A DNA stretch of 10,562 nucleotides from Candidatus Bathyarchaeota archaeon (GTDB taxonomy: Archaea > Thermoproteota > Bathyarchaeia > TCS64): NCBI GenBank assembly GCA_030691555.1, contig JAUYEB010000225.1, positions 1 to 10,562 of the forward strand, written 5' to 3'. Numbering within the stretch: position 1 is the first letter of the stretch; each line of letters starts with the position of its first letter. Below the pieces are notes generated by a model. It ran no database searches. It had not been told where the DNA came from and saw only the letters and a program-made list of their open reading frames with translations. This document shows, piece after piece, positions 1-6,406 of the stretch. A program made the position numbers and the translations under genes.

Positions 1-1
1 G

Positions 2-1207
2 CTCCTCAGCGACCAGGGCGTCCACGGCTCGACCCTCCACCTCTACGCACTCCTCGAACTCGCCAAGCGCCACGCCCTCAACGACGTCTACATCCACTGC
101 TTCCTCGACGGCCGCGACGTCCCCGAGCGCTCCGCGAAGGGCTTCATCGAGGAGACCCAGAGGCAGATCAGGGAGAAGGGCGTCGGCAGGATAGCGACGA
201 TGGTGGGCCGCTACTACGCGAAGGACAGGGACACGAACTGGGACAGGACCCTGAAGGCGTACGACCTCCTCACCCTCGGTGAGGGGTGGAGGGAGACCGA
301 CCCTCTGGAGGCCGTCGACCACGCCTACCAGAGGGGCGACCCGACAGACTACTACGTCCAGCCGATCGTCATGACGGAGAAGGGCAAACCCGTCGCCACC
401 ATCGACGCCGAGGACTCGGTCATCTTCTGGAACTTCCGAAGCGACCGCGCACGCCAGATCACCTACGCCCTGACCCAGAACGGCTTCGACCACTTCCCAA
501 GAAAGAAGTTCCCGAGGGTCCACTTCGTCTGCATGAGCGGGTACGACAAGCACCTCGCCCTCCCCGTCGCCTTCCCCCAGAACACTGTTGAGAACAACCT
601 CGCCCAGGTCCTCGCCGCGAGGGGCCTCAGGCAGCTCAGGATCGCGGAGACGGAGAAGTACGCGCACGTCACCTTCTTCTTCAACAGCCAGATAGAGGAC
701 CCCGTCGAGGGTGAGGACCGCATCCTCGTCCCGAGCCCCAAGGTCCCCAGCTACGAGGAGAAGCCCGAGATGAGCGCCCCCGAGATAACCGGGAAGCTCC
801 TCCCCGAGATCGCGAAGGGAGTCTACGACTTCATACTCGTCAACTACGCCAACGGGGACCTCGTCGGCCACTCCGCCAACCTCCAAGCGGGGATCAAGGC
901 GTGTGAAGTCGTGGACGCCTGCGTCGGGCAGGCGGTTGACGCCGGCCTCTCGAAGGGGTACACGGTCCTGATCACCGGCGACCACGGCAACATCGAGACG
1001 ATGTTCTACCCCAACGGGGAACCGAACCCGAGCCACGGCACAAACCCCGTCCCCTTCATCGTGGCCAGCCGCGACCCGAAGCTAAAGAAGGCGAAGCTGA
1101 GGGAGGGCCTCGGCCTGAGTAGCGTCTCACCGACTATACTTGCCCTGATGGGTATACCGAAGCCACCCGAGATGACCGCCGAGAGACTCCTCGAGTTAAC
1201 CGATTAG
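2..1207 (+). CDS. gpmI: 2,3-bisphosphoglycerate-independent phosphoglycerate mutase (5' end cut by window)
   Basis: Interconverts 3- and 2-phosphoglycerate in glycolysis/gluconeogenesis in the cytoplasm, through a phosphoserine and two Mn(II) ions. The frame is open from nucleotide 2, well before the first ATG at 200, and gives 401 residues, so roughly 110 N-terminal residues of a ~510-aa enzyme (including the phosphoserine) lie outside. Visible family motifs, in order: SDQGVHGS (substrate His, nt 23-25), DGRD, GRYYAKDRD, NFRSDRARQ (two substrate Arg), ETEKYAHVTFFFN (Lys), NYANGDLVGHS (metal Asp and His), TGDHGNIE (metal Asp-His) and SHGTNPVPF (metal His). All expected catalytic residues of the C-terminal part are present, so the enzyme should be active. 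This is the bacterial-type GpmI, not the distantly related archaeal ApgM; GpmI is patchily found in archaea. The stop is TAG at 1205-1207; the next gene begins 137 nt downstream on the same strand. Confidence 0.95.
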   Translation, partial: LLSDQGVHGSTLHLYALLELAKRHALNDVYIHCFLDGRDVPERSAKGFIEETQRQIREKGVGRIATMVGRYYAKDRDTNWDRTLKAYDLLTLGEGWRETDPLEAVDHAYQRGDPTDYYVQPIVMTEKGKPVATIDAEDSVIFWNFRSDRARQITYALTQNGFDHFPRKKFPRVHFVCMSGYDKHLALPVAFPQNTVENNLAQVLAARGLRQLRIAETEKYAHVTFFFNSQIEDPVEGEDRILVPSPKVPSYEEKPEMSAPEITGKLLPEIAKGVYDFILVNYANGDLVGHSANLQAGIKACEVVDACVGQAVDAGLSKGYTVLITGDHGNIETMFYPNGEPNPSHGTNPVPFIVASRDPKLKKAKLREGLGLSSVSPTILALMGIPKPPEMTAERLLELTD

Positions 1208-1218
1208 CCTCGCGCAGG

Positions 1219-1226
1219 TTTAATAA
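1219..1226 (+). promoter_or_regulatory. Possible TATA box in the gap before the DUF1846 gene
   Basis: TTTAATAA lies 12 nt after the gpmI stop, the most TATA-like stretch in the 137-nt gap 1208-1344. It would place the transcript start near 1248 and a leader of about 95 nt before the ATG at 1345. A second candidate is CTATTAACC at about 1249-1257. Otherwise I see no gene, tRNA or strong hairpin in this gap. The DUF1846 gene could equally be read through from gpmI. Confidence 0.3.
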
Positions 1227-1344
1227 GGGGCCGCAGCCTCATCTCCGACTATTAACCGAGACAGGTACCCGTATTGACCGGCGAAAGGCTGAGTGAAGCA
1301 CACAGCGTCGCTTTCTCCGCCTGTCTCCCTCCGAGGCACAACAC

Positions 1345-2874
1345 ATGACGACCAGAACGGGGTTCGACACCGACAGATACCTGGAAGCGCAGGTTGCCAA
1401 GATCGAGCAGAGGGTAGCTCTCTTCGACAAGCTCTACCTAGAGTTCGGCGGGAAGCTCCGCTGGGACAACCACGCGAGCCGGGTCCTCCCCGGATACGCC
1501 CTCGACACGAAGATCCAGATGCTCAAGCGGTTGGGTAAGCAGATCGAGATAGTCCACTGCATCTCGGCGAAGGACATCGAGGCGAGGAAGATCCGCGGCG
1601 ACAGCAGGCTCCCCTACGAGGACCAGATCCTGAAGGACATAAACGAGCTAGCTGAACTCGGTCTCCCAGTCTCGGCGGTCGTAATAAACCGATTCAGCGG
1701 CGAGTGGAGCGCCCTCAAGTTCAAGCAGCGCCTAGAGAACCGCGGCCTGCGCGTCTTCATCGGCTACGAGATACCCAACTACCTGAGCGACCTCGACAAG
1801 GTGCTGAGCGACGAGGGCTACGGGAAACCCGAGTACGTCCCCACGGAGAAGAGGATAGTGATAGTGACCGCCCCTGGGCCGGGTAGCGGAAAGATGAGCT
1901 TCGCCATGAGCCAGGTCTACCAGGATAGGAAGAGGGGCATAGCGAGCGGCTTCGCAAAGTTCGAGACCTTCCCCATCTGGAACATCGAGCTCAACCACCC
2001 CGTGAACGTCGCCTACGAGGCCGCGACCGCCGACATCGGCGACTACAACCTCGTCGACCCCTTCCACCAGGCCGCGTATGGAGTTACCGCTATAAACTAC
2101 AACCGCGACGTCGAGAACTTCGCCATACTCAAGAGGATGATCGAGAGGATGGTCGGCCCCGACGACCCCATGACGAATTACAGGTCGCCGACCGACATGG
2201 GGGTAAACATGGCGAAGGAGGGCATAATCGACGATGAGGCCTGCAGGGAGGCGGCGAAGCAGGAGATAGTGCGCCGATACTTCCGCTACTCGAGGGACTT
2301 CGTCGAGGGGAGCACTGGGAGGGACACGCTCCGCAGGATGGATGAGATCATGGCGAAGGTGGGCGCGAAGCCGGACGATCGCTCAGTCGTCGCCCCCGCC
2401 AGGCGGGCAGCGGAGGACGCGGAGAGGAGGAGGGAGCAGGGTAAGGGCCACAGGGGCATCTTCTGCGGCGCCGCCATCGAGCTCACTATAAGGGGGGGAA
2501 ACCGCATAATCATAGGCAAGAACAGCCCCCTGATGCACGCCGAGTCCGCCGCCCTCCTGAACGCAGTGAAGGCGATCTCGGGCCTCCCCGACGAGACCTA
2601 CCTCATATCGCGCAGGGTGATCGACAGCATGATCAGGCTCAAGCGCATCTACGGGAGCAACGCCGCCTCGCTCGACGTCAAGGAGGTCCTCGATGCACTA
2701 GCGGCGAGTGCGGTAAGCGACGAGAACGCGAGGAGGTGCCTCGAGGCGCTCGTCAAGCTGAGGGGTTGCGAGATGCACACCACTCACATATTGAACAACG
2801 GCGACGAGACGCCCCTAAAGCAGCTCGGGATAAACGTCACAACCGATGCCCGAATACCCCTCCCGACATTTTAA
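1345..2874 (+). CDS. DUF1846 family protein, function unknown
   Basis: A 509-residue protein that I recognise by overall pattern as DUF1846 (Pfam PF08903), whose biochemical role is not established. Diagnostic stretches: the N-terminal GFDTDRYLEAQ and LYLEFGGKL with RVLPGY (residues 6-50), DIEARKIRGD (77-86), the P-loop-like APGPGSGKMS (176-185) after a hydrophobic strand, NYNRDVENF (251-259), GKNSPLMHAESAALLNA (391-407) and LRGCEMHTTHIL (472-483). The length matches the family's ~500 aa, so it is complete. The start ATG has a weak GAGG Shine-Dalgarno-like site at 1333-1336, and the protein begins a few residues before the family's usual GFD start. It is probably cytosolic, since I see no signal peptide or membrane segment. 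The family is best known from Firmicutes and other anaerobic bacteria, so an archaeal copy suggests transfer or a wider distribution. The neighbours gpmI and pyrG do not define its job. The glycine-rich loop hints at phosphate or nucleotide binding (inference). Confidence 0.9.
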   Translation: MTTRTGFDTDRYLEAQVAKIEQRVALFDKLYLEFGGKLRWDNHASRVLPGYALDTKIQMLKRLGKQIEIVHCISAKDIEARKIRGDSRLPYEDQILKDINELAELGLPVSAVVINRFSGEWSALKFKQRLENRGLRVFIGYEIPNYLSDLDKVLSDEGYGKPEYVPTEKRIVIVTAPGPGSGKMSFAMSQVYQDRKRGIASGFAKFETFPIWNIELNHPVNVAYEAATADIGDYNLVDPFHQAAYGVTAINYNRDVENFAILKRMIERMVGPDDPMTNYRSPTDMGVNMAKEGIIDDEACREAAKQEIVRRYFRYSRDFVEGSTGRDTLRRMDEIMAKVGAKPDDRSVVAPARRAAEDAERRREQGKGHRGIFCGAAIELTIRGGNRIIIGKNSPLMHAESAALLNAVKAISGLPDETYLISRRVIDSMIRLKRIYGSNAASLDVKEVLDALAASAVSDENARRCLEALVKLRGCEMHTTHILNNGDETPLKQLGINVTTDARIPLPTF

Positions 2875-2913
2875 GATATTCCACATTAAAAATTACGATA
2901 TTTCCATTTAAGA
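2875..2913. repeat. Imperfect direct repeat upstream of pyrG
   Basis: Two AT-rich copies, GATATTCCACATTAAAA (2875-2891) and GATATTTCCATTTAAGA (2897-2913), start 22 bp apart, about two helical turns. They begin right after the DUF1846 stop codon, in a stretch much richer in A/T than its surroundings. They could be a regulator site for pyrG or part of the terminator region of the gene before; no function can be assigned. Confidence 0.35.
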
Positions 2914-2944
2914 AGCCTGTTTTCGGCGCAGATCCCAACTTTCA

Positions 2945-2962
2945 GAAAAAAATATTCTTTTC
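2945..2962. promoter_or_regulatory. Imperfect AT-rich palindrome just upstream of the pyrG TATA box
   Basis: GAAAAAAATATTCTTTTC is an inverted repeat with 8 of 9 base pairs matching (a single A/C mismatch in each arm). It ends 6 bp before the TTTATA box, where archaeal activators or repressors and the BRE element sit. It may be an operator or an upstream activating site for pyrG; its low complexity means it could be coincidental. Confidence 0.3.
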
Positions 2963-2968
2963 GAAGGG

Positions 2969-2974
2969 TTTATA
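2969..2974 (+). promoter_or_regulatory. TATA box of pyrG
   Basis: TTTATA stands out against a GC-rich flank. An archaeal TATA box sits about 26 nt before the transcript start, which puts initiation near 2996-2999 and leaves a leader of about 21-24 nt before the TTG start at 3020. That leader holds an AGGT Shine-Dalgarno-like site (3009-3012, 7 nt spacing) and a six-codon mini-ORF. Confidence 0.55.
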
Positions 2975-3002
2975 GCCCTCCCCCGGGAAATCTTCGAGCA
3001 TT

Positions 3003-3023
3003 ATGGGCAGGTCTCCGGCTTGA
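3003..3023 (+). other. Six-codon upstream ORF overlapping the pyrG start
   Basis: An ATG at 3003 opens a frame reading MGRSPA and closes with TGA at 3021-3023. The stop overlaps the pyrG TTG start as TTGA, the same geometry as the ATGA overlap of coupled cistrons. With a transcript start predicted near 2998, this ATG would be close to the RNA 5' end. It could couple or tune pyrG translation, or be chance; nothing else supports translation. Confidence 0.25.
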
Positions 3024-4648
3024 CGAAGTGCATTTTTATTACTGGCGGGGTGCTGAGCGGCATCGGCAAGGGGCTTGTCACATGCAGCGTCGGCAAGATG
3101 CTCCAGGTCAGGGGCTTCAAGGTCACGGCCATCAAGTGCGACCCCTACCTGAACGTCGACGCGGGCACGATGAACCCCTACATCCACGGGGAGGTCTTCG
3201 TCCTCGACGACGGCTACGAGGCGGACATGGACCTCGGTGCCTACGAGCGGTTCCTCGGGGTGGAGCTCTCGGGTCTCAACAACGTCACGAGTGGTCAGTT
3301 ATACCAGCAGGTGATCCGCCGCGAGCGAGAGGGAGGTTATCTGGGGCGCTGCGTCCAGATAATCCCCCATATCACCGACGAGGTGAAGCGACGCATCAGG
3401 CTGGTCGCCGAGAAGAGCCGCGCCGATGTCGTCCTCGTCGAGTGCGGCGGCACGGTCGGCGACATAGAGAGCCTCCCCTTCCTCGAGGCGTTCCGCCAGA
3501 TGAGGCAGGAGGAGAAGCGCGGAGACACGCTGCTGATCCACGTAACCCTCGTCCCAGTACTCGACGCCGTCGGCGAGCCGAAGACGAAGCCAACGCAGCA
3601 CAGCGTAAAGGAGTTACGCGCGATAGGCCTCCAGCCCGACATAATCGCCGCGCGGTGCGAGGAGGGCGAGCTCCCGGTCAGTGCAAAGCAGAAGATCGCC
3701 CTATACTGCAGCGTCGAGGAGCGAGCCGTCTTCACGAGCGTCGACGTCGGCACCCTCTACGAACTCCCACTGGTCCTCGAGGGGCAGGGTATGGGCGACG
3801 TCGTCTCGGAGTACCTCGGCCTCGACAAGCCGAAGGCGGATTGGAGCCACTGGAAAGCAATGGTGGCCAGATACAAGGAGCCGAAGGACTCCGTCCGCAT
3901 AGCCATGTGCGGGAAGTACGCGGAGCTCAGGGACTGCTACGTCAGCGTAAACGAGGCGCTCCGCCACGCCGCGGCGGCATCGGGCTGCAAGATAAACATC
4001 GAATGGATCGAGACAGAGGACTTCGAGAAGCACCCCGAGGAGGTCAAGGTTCTCAAGGACTTCGACGGCGTCATTGTCCCGGGTGGCTTCGGCAAACGCG
4101 GGGCGCTGGGGAAGATCAGGACGATAGAGTACTGCCGGGTCAACGACAAGCCACTTCTCGGCATCTGCTACGGCCTCCAGCTCAGCGTGGTCGAGATAAG
4201 CAGGGACGTCATAGGGCTCGAGGACGCCGACAGCACCGAGTGCGAGCCGCACACCCCGAACCCCGTGATCGACCTATTACCGGAGCAGAGGGGGGTCAAC
4301 GAGATGGGTGGCACGATGCGCCTCGGCTCCCACCCGGTCCACGTAAAGCCGGGCACCCTCGCGTACAGTCTCTACGGCTCGGAGATGATCAATGAGCGCC
4401 ACCGTCACAGGTGGGAGGTCAACCCCGAGTACTGGGACCGCCTGGAGAAGGCTGGCATTGTCTTCAGCGCTTGGAGCCCCGATGGGCGCAGAAAAGAGAT
4501 GATCGAGTACCCCGATAACTACTTCTTCCTGGGCACCCAGTTCCACCCAGAGTTCAAGAGCCGCCCCTGGGCCCCCAGCCCACCCTACTACGGCCTGGTG
4601 AAGGCGAGCTACGATAAGAAACGAGGCCTGCCCAAGCCTGAATTCTAA
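3020..4648 (+). CDS. pyrG: CTP synthase (glutamine-hydrolysing)
   Basis: Makes CTP from UTP, ATP and glutamine, the last step of pyrimidine nucleotide synthesis, in the cytosol as a tetramer. The 542-aa length is normal. Residues 1-270 are the synthetase (amidoligase) domain: the P-loop GGVLSGIGKG (9-18), DPYLNVDAGTMNPYIHGEVF (41-60), DMDLGAYERF with Mg ligand Asp71, and ECGGTVGDIES with Glu141. After a linker at about 270-290 comes the class I glutamine amidotransferase domain: PGGFGKRG (354-361), nucleophile Cys383 in LGICYGLQ, and the His509/Glu511 dyad in GTQFHPEF. All catalytic residues are present. The start is TTG at 3020: it gives the family's short N-terminus MTKCIFITGG, and no in-frame ATG lies upstream. 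The gene has its own TATA box at 2969-2974. It converges on the formyltransferase gene, leaving 43 nt between the stop codons. Confidence 0.97.
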   Translation: MTKCIFITGGVLSGIGKGLVTCSVGKMLQVRGFKVTAIKCDPYLNVDAGTMNPYIHGEVFVLDDGYEADMDLGAYERFLGVELSGLNNVTSGQLYQQVIRREREGGYLGRCVQIIPHITDEVKRRIRLVAEKSRADVVLVECGGTVGDIESLPFLEAFRQMRQEEKRGDTLLIHVTLVPVLDAVGEPKTKPTQHSVKELRAIGLQPDIIAARCEEGELPVSAKQKIALYCSVEERAVFTSVDVGTLYELPLVLEGQGMGDVVSEYLGLDKPKADWSHWKAMVARYKEPKDSVRIAMCGKYAELRDCYVSVNEALRHAAAASGCKINIEWIETEDFEKHPEEVKVLKDFDGVIVPGGFGKRGALGKIRTIEYCRVNDKPLLGICYGLQLSVVEISRDVIGLEDADSTECEPHTPNPVIDLLPEQRGVNEMGGTMRLGSHPVHVKPGTLAYSLYGSEMINERHRHRWEVNPEYWDRLEKAGIVFSAWSPDGRRKEMIEYPDNYFFLGTQFHPEFKSRPWAPSPPYYGLVKASYDKKRGLPKPEF

Positions 4649-4653
4649 AAAAA
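4647..4653 (-). terminator. Possible T-tract terminator for the minus-strand formyltransferase gene
   Basis: Seven A on the plus strand (T7 on the minus strand) lie about 39 nt beyond the stop at 4692, overlapping the pyrG stop codon. Archaeal RNA polymerase commonly terminates at such T-runs without a hairpin. On the plus strand only a weak CCCTTTT (about 4666-4672) follows pyrG. Confidence 0.4.
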
Positions 4654-4691
4654 TGGGCCACGCCACCCTTTTCCATAGATTCGTCTGCGTC

Positions 4692-5402
4692 TCAGTCTAC
4701 GAAGTGCTTGTAGGTCCCGTCCCTTAGCTTCTTGTAGACTATGTCGAGGACATCCGGGGGGGCGACCCTGAGCGCCTCCTGCCCCGCGGGCTGAGGAGTC
4801 CCCTTCAGGGTTCCCTTCGTCCATTGACCCACGGCGTAAACCATCAGCTCGCCGGCGAGGCCTATGGTCTCCCAGCACAGCTTCTCGTACATGTCGCCCC
4901 TGTGGACCCGTATTACTTGCCGCTTGACGATGTCGCCGGTGTCGATGTTCGGGTCGATGAAGTGGACGGTGCAGCCTATGGGGATGTCGAAGTAGACGCT
5001 CCACGCCACGCTCGCGGAGCCCCTCACCTCGGGGAGGAGGCCGGGGTGGCTGTTGAGCATCCCATCCATCGGGATGACTATCAGCGCCGGCTTTATGATC
5101 CGTGTGCCGCCGAGGACAATGAGGTCAGGCTTCAGCTTCTCAAGGAGCTCCCTCGACTCCTTCTTGTTGTGGTGAGGGACCGAGTATCGTTCGATTCCGA
5201 GCCCCTTGATCTGCTCGGTGAAGGTGGGGGCGACGGGGAAACCCTTGATCCTCGTGAGGAACTTCTCCCTCTCCTCGTCGGCCACGGGTGAGCCCTCTTC
5301 GATGATCGCCTTCGGCACGAACCCCGCCGCGAGCAGCTGCCTCAGCATCTCCCGCCCGTAGGGATGCTCCTTCAGCACCATGAAGACGTAGTTGAGCCTC
5401 AT
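4692..5402 (-). CDS. Formyltransferase-fold protein, substrate unknown
   Basis: A 236-aa protein of the formyl transferase family (PF00551), which transfers a formyl group from 10-formyltetrahydrofolate to an amine. The catalytic core is clear: the Asn-x-His pair in LNSHPGLLPEVRG (Asn117, His119), then TVHFIDPNIDTGDIV with the conserved Asp154. An N-terminal Rossmann-like half precedes it, with LIVLGGTRIIK (94-104) as the usual strand and turn. It is shorter than Fmt (~310 aa) and lacks an obvious Fmt C-terminal domain. Archaea do not formylate initiator Met-tRNA, so Fmt activity is unlikely. Its length is nearer PurN or sugar-amine N-formyltransferases, but it does not look like a standard PurN. 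The ATG lies 34 nt after the MTA phosphorylase stop, with a CTTATCC box 26 nt upstream, so it may have its own leaderless promoter as well as read-through. Confidence 0.85.
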   Translation of the reverse strand: MRLNYVFMVLKEHPYGREMLRQLLAAGFVPKAIIEEGSPVADEEREKFLTRIKGFPVAPTFTEQIKGLGIERYSVPHHNKKESRELLEKLKPDLIVLGGTRIIKPALIVIPMDGMLNSHPGLLPEVRGSASVAWSVYFDIPIGCTVHFIDPNIDTGDIVKRQVIRVHRGDMYEKLCWETIGLAGELMVYAVGQWTKGTLKGTPQPAGQEALRVAPPDVLDIVYKKLRDGTYKHFVD

Positions 5403-5424
5403 GGGGTAACCGGAGGCGGAAAAC

Positions 5425-5431
5425 GGATAAG
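5425..5431 (-). promoter_or_regulatory. TATA-like box for a leaderless formyltransferase transcript
   Basis: On the minus strand CTTATCC is centred 26 nt upstream of the ATG at 5402, the spacing expected if transcription starts at the start codon. No Shine-Dalgarno site is seen before this ATG, consistent with leaderless translation. The box lies just downstream of the MTA phosphorylase stop, in the 34-nt intergenic gap. Confidence 0.4.
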
Positions 5432-5436
5432 AAGGT

Positions 5437-6234
5437 TTAGAGGAGCGCCGACCTGAGCGCCGTCTGGCAGCTGCAATCGTCGCAGCTGGGCATCCCGGGG
5501 AGAGCCCCCATCACCAACTTCTTGAAGTTCACGGAGTTGGCGCGCATCGTCTCCACGACGTCGTCGGACGAGACCGGCTTGTCCGCCCAGACGTCGTAGT
5601 CCGTCACCATGGCGATGGAGGCGTAGCATATCTCCGACTCCCTAGCCAAGATGATCTCGGGGTACATGGTCATCCCGATTATGTCGCAGCCCCACAACCG
5701 GAACATCTTCGACTCCGCACGTGTGCTGAACCGGGGGCCGTTTACGCAGACGTATGTGCCCCTCTCGTGGACGGGGAGCTTCAACTTCTTCGCGTACTTG
5801 TGGAAGTGGTCGTGTAGCGTCGGGCAGATCGGGTCGGCGCTGCTGATGTGGCAGATCCTCCCCCCCTCGTAGAACGTGTCGGGGCGGCCCTTCGTCCGGT
5901 CTATGAACTGGTCGGTCATGACGAAGTCGCCTGGCTTGTAGTCCTTCCTCAGGCTGCCGACTGCGCTTGAGGCCACGATCTGCCTCACGCCCAGATGCTT
6001 CAGCGCCCAGATGTTTGCCCTCACGTTTATCATGTGGGGAGGGATGGTGTGGCCGCGACCGTGGCGCGGGACGAATGCCAGACTCTTGCCCTTGTACGTG
6101 CCGAGGGTTATGAGATCAGAAGTGGCCCCGAAGGGCGTGTAGACCTTGACCTCTCGGCGGTCCTCGAGCATCTCAGGGTCGTATACGCCCGTGCCTCCGA
6201 TGATGCCGATTTCCGCTCGATTCTCAGTCGCCAT
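5437..6234 (-). CDS. mtnP: S-methyl-5'-thioadenosine phosphorylase (MTAP)
   Basis: Phosphorolyses MTA, the by-product of polyamine synthesis and other SAM-using reactions, to adenine and 5-methylthioribose-1-phosphate; archaeal relatives may also accept adenosine. It is a 265-aa cytosolic enzyme of the PNP/MTAP family: IGGTGVYD phosphate loop (12-19), PRHGRGHTIPPHMIN (56-70), ASSAVGSL (88-95), NGPRFSTRAESKMFR (165-179), IIGMTMYPE (185-193) and TDYDVW (211-216). I take ATG 6234 as the start. Upstream codons stay open to 6468, but nothing there matches the family and the region looks like promoter; IIGGTG then falls at residue 11 as usual. Eight cysteines include a CxC (Cys254-Ser-Cys256) at the C-terminus, as in disulfide-stabilised MTAP from hyperthermophilic Sulfolobus. 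It is followed by the formyltransferase gene and diverges from the transporter gene. Confidence 0.95.
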   Translation of the reverse strand: MATENRAEIGIIGGTGVYDPEMLEDRREVKVYTPFGATSDLITLGTYKGKSLAFVPRHGRGHTIPPHMINVRANIWALKHLGVRQIVASSAVGSLRKDYKPGDFVMTDQFIDRTKGRPDTFYEGGRICHISSADPICPTLHDHFHKYAKKLKLPVHERGTYVCVNGPRFSTRAESKMFRLWGCDIIGMTMYPEIILARESEICYASIAMVTDYDVWADKPVSSDDVVETMRANSVNFKKLVMGALPGMPSCDDCSCQTALRSALL

Positions 6235-6258
6235 GCCATCTAAGTGGACCACATTTTT

Positions 6259-6264
6259 GATAAG
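6259..6264 (-). promoter_or_regulatory. TATA-like box for a leaderless MTA phosphorylase transcript
   Basis: CTTATC on the minus strand is centred about 27 nt upstream of the ATG at 6234, where no Shine-Dalgarno site is visible. The same hexamer at the same distance precedes the formyltransferase ATG, so the two sites support each other as leaderless promoters. Confidence 0.45.
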
Positions 6265-6299
6265 ACTATCGAAAACCCAGCCACGACCGAAAAAGCGAT

Positions 6300-6318
6300 C
6301 CCATATAGCCACTATGGG
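6300..6318. repeat. Inverted repeat CCCATA-7nt-TATGGG in the divergent promoter region
   Basis: CCCATA (6300-6305) and its exact complement TATGGG (6313-6318) are separated by seven bases and run into seven consecutive G (6316-6322). The repeat lies about 36 bp upstream, relative to the MTA phosphorylase gene, of that gene's TATA-like box. It may be a hairpin or a protein-binding site; a six-base arm is short enough to be chance. Confidence 0.3.
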
Positions 6319-6327
6319 GGGGAAGGA

Positions 6328-6341
6328 ACGATAATTATCGT
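6328..6341. promoter_or_regulatory. Perfect 14-bp palindrome, candidate operator for the divergent promoters
   Basis: ACGATAATTATCGT is a perfect 14-bp palindrome in the 172-nt region between the divergent MTA phosphorylase and transporter genes. It touches the likely TATA box of the transporter (TATATTTT, 6341-6348), a typical place for a dimeric winged-helix repressor to block TBP/TFB. No regulator gene is present in the window. Confidence 0.5.
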
Positions 6342-6348
6342 ATATTTT
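6341..6348 (+). promoter_or_regulatory. Probable TATA box of the MFS transporter gene
   Basis: TATATTTT directly follows the 14-bp palindrome. Initiation would fall near 6370, leaving a leader of about 37-46 nt before the GTG (6407) or TTG (6416) start. A second AT-rich site, ACTTAAGAA at about 6372-6380, is also near the right distance for a leaderless start at 6407. Confidence 0.35.
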
Positions 6349-6406
6349 CCCACAAGAGCCGAGCCGGTAAGACTTAAGAAGGGGCACGGCGTCCAGAAGC
6401 GCCCGG

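Noticed and set aside
1208..1344. RNA gene or riboswitch in the gap between gpmI and the DUF1846 gene
   Set aside because: I found no cloverleaf, conserved riboswitch core or strong hairpin by eye; a covariance-model scan would be the decisive test.
3028..4395. Open frame of 455 codons overlapping pyrG in another frame
   Set aside because: It is Arg/Gly/Pro-rich low-complexity translation without motifs, while the pyrG frame has all CTP synthase residues.
4645..5004. Open frame of 119 codons overlapping the formyltransferase gene in a second minus-strand frame
   Set aside because: It is Arg/His-rich with no motif, while the overlapping frame has the complete formyltransferase active site.
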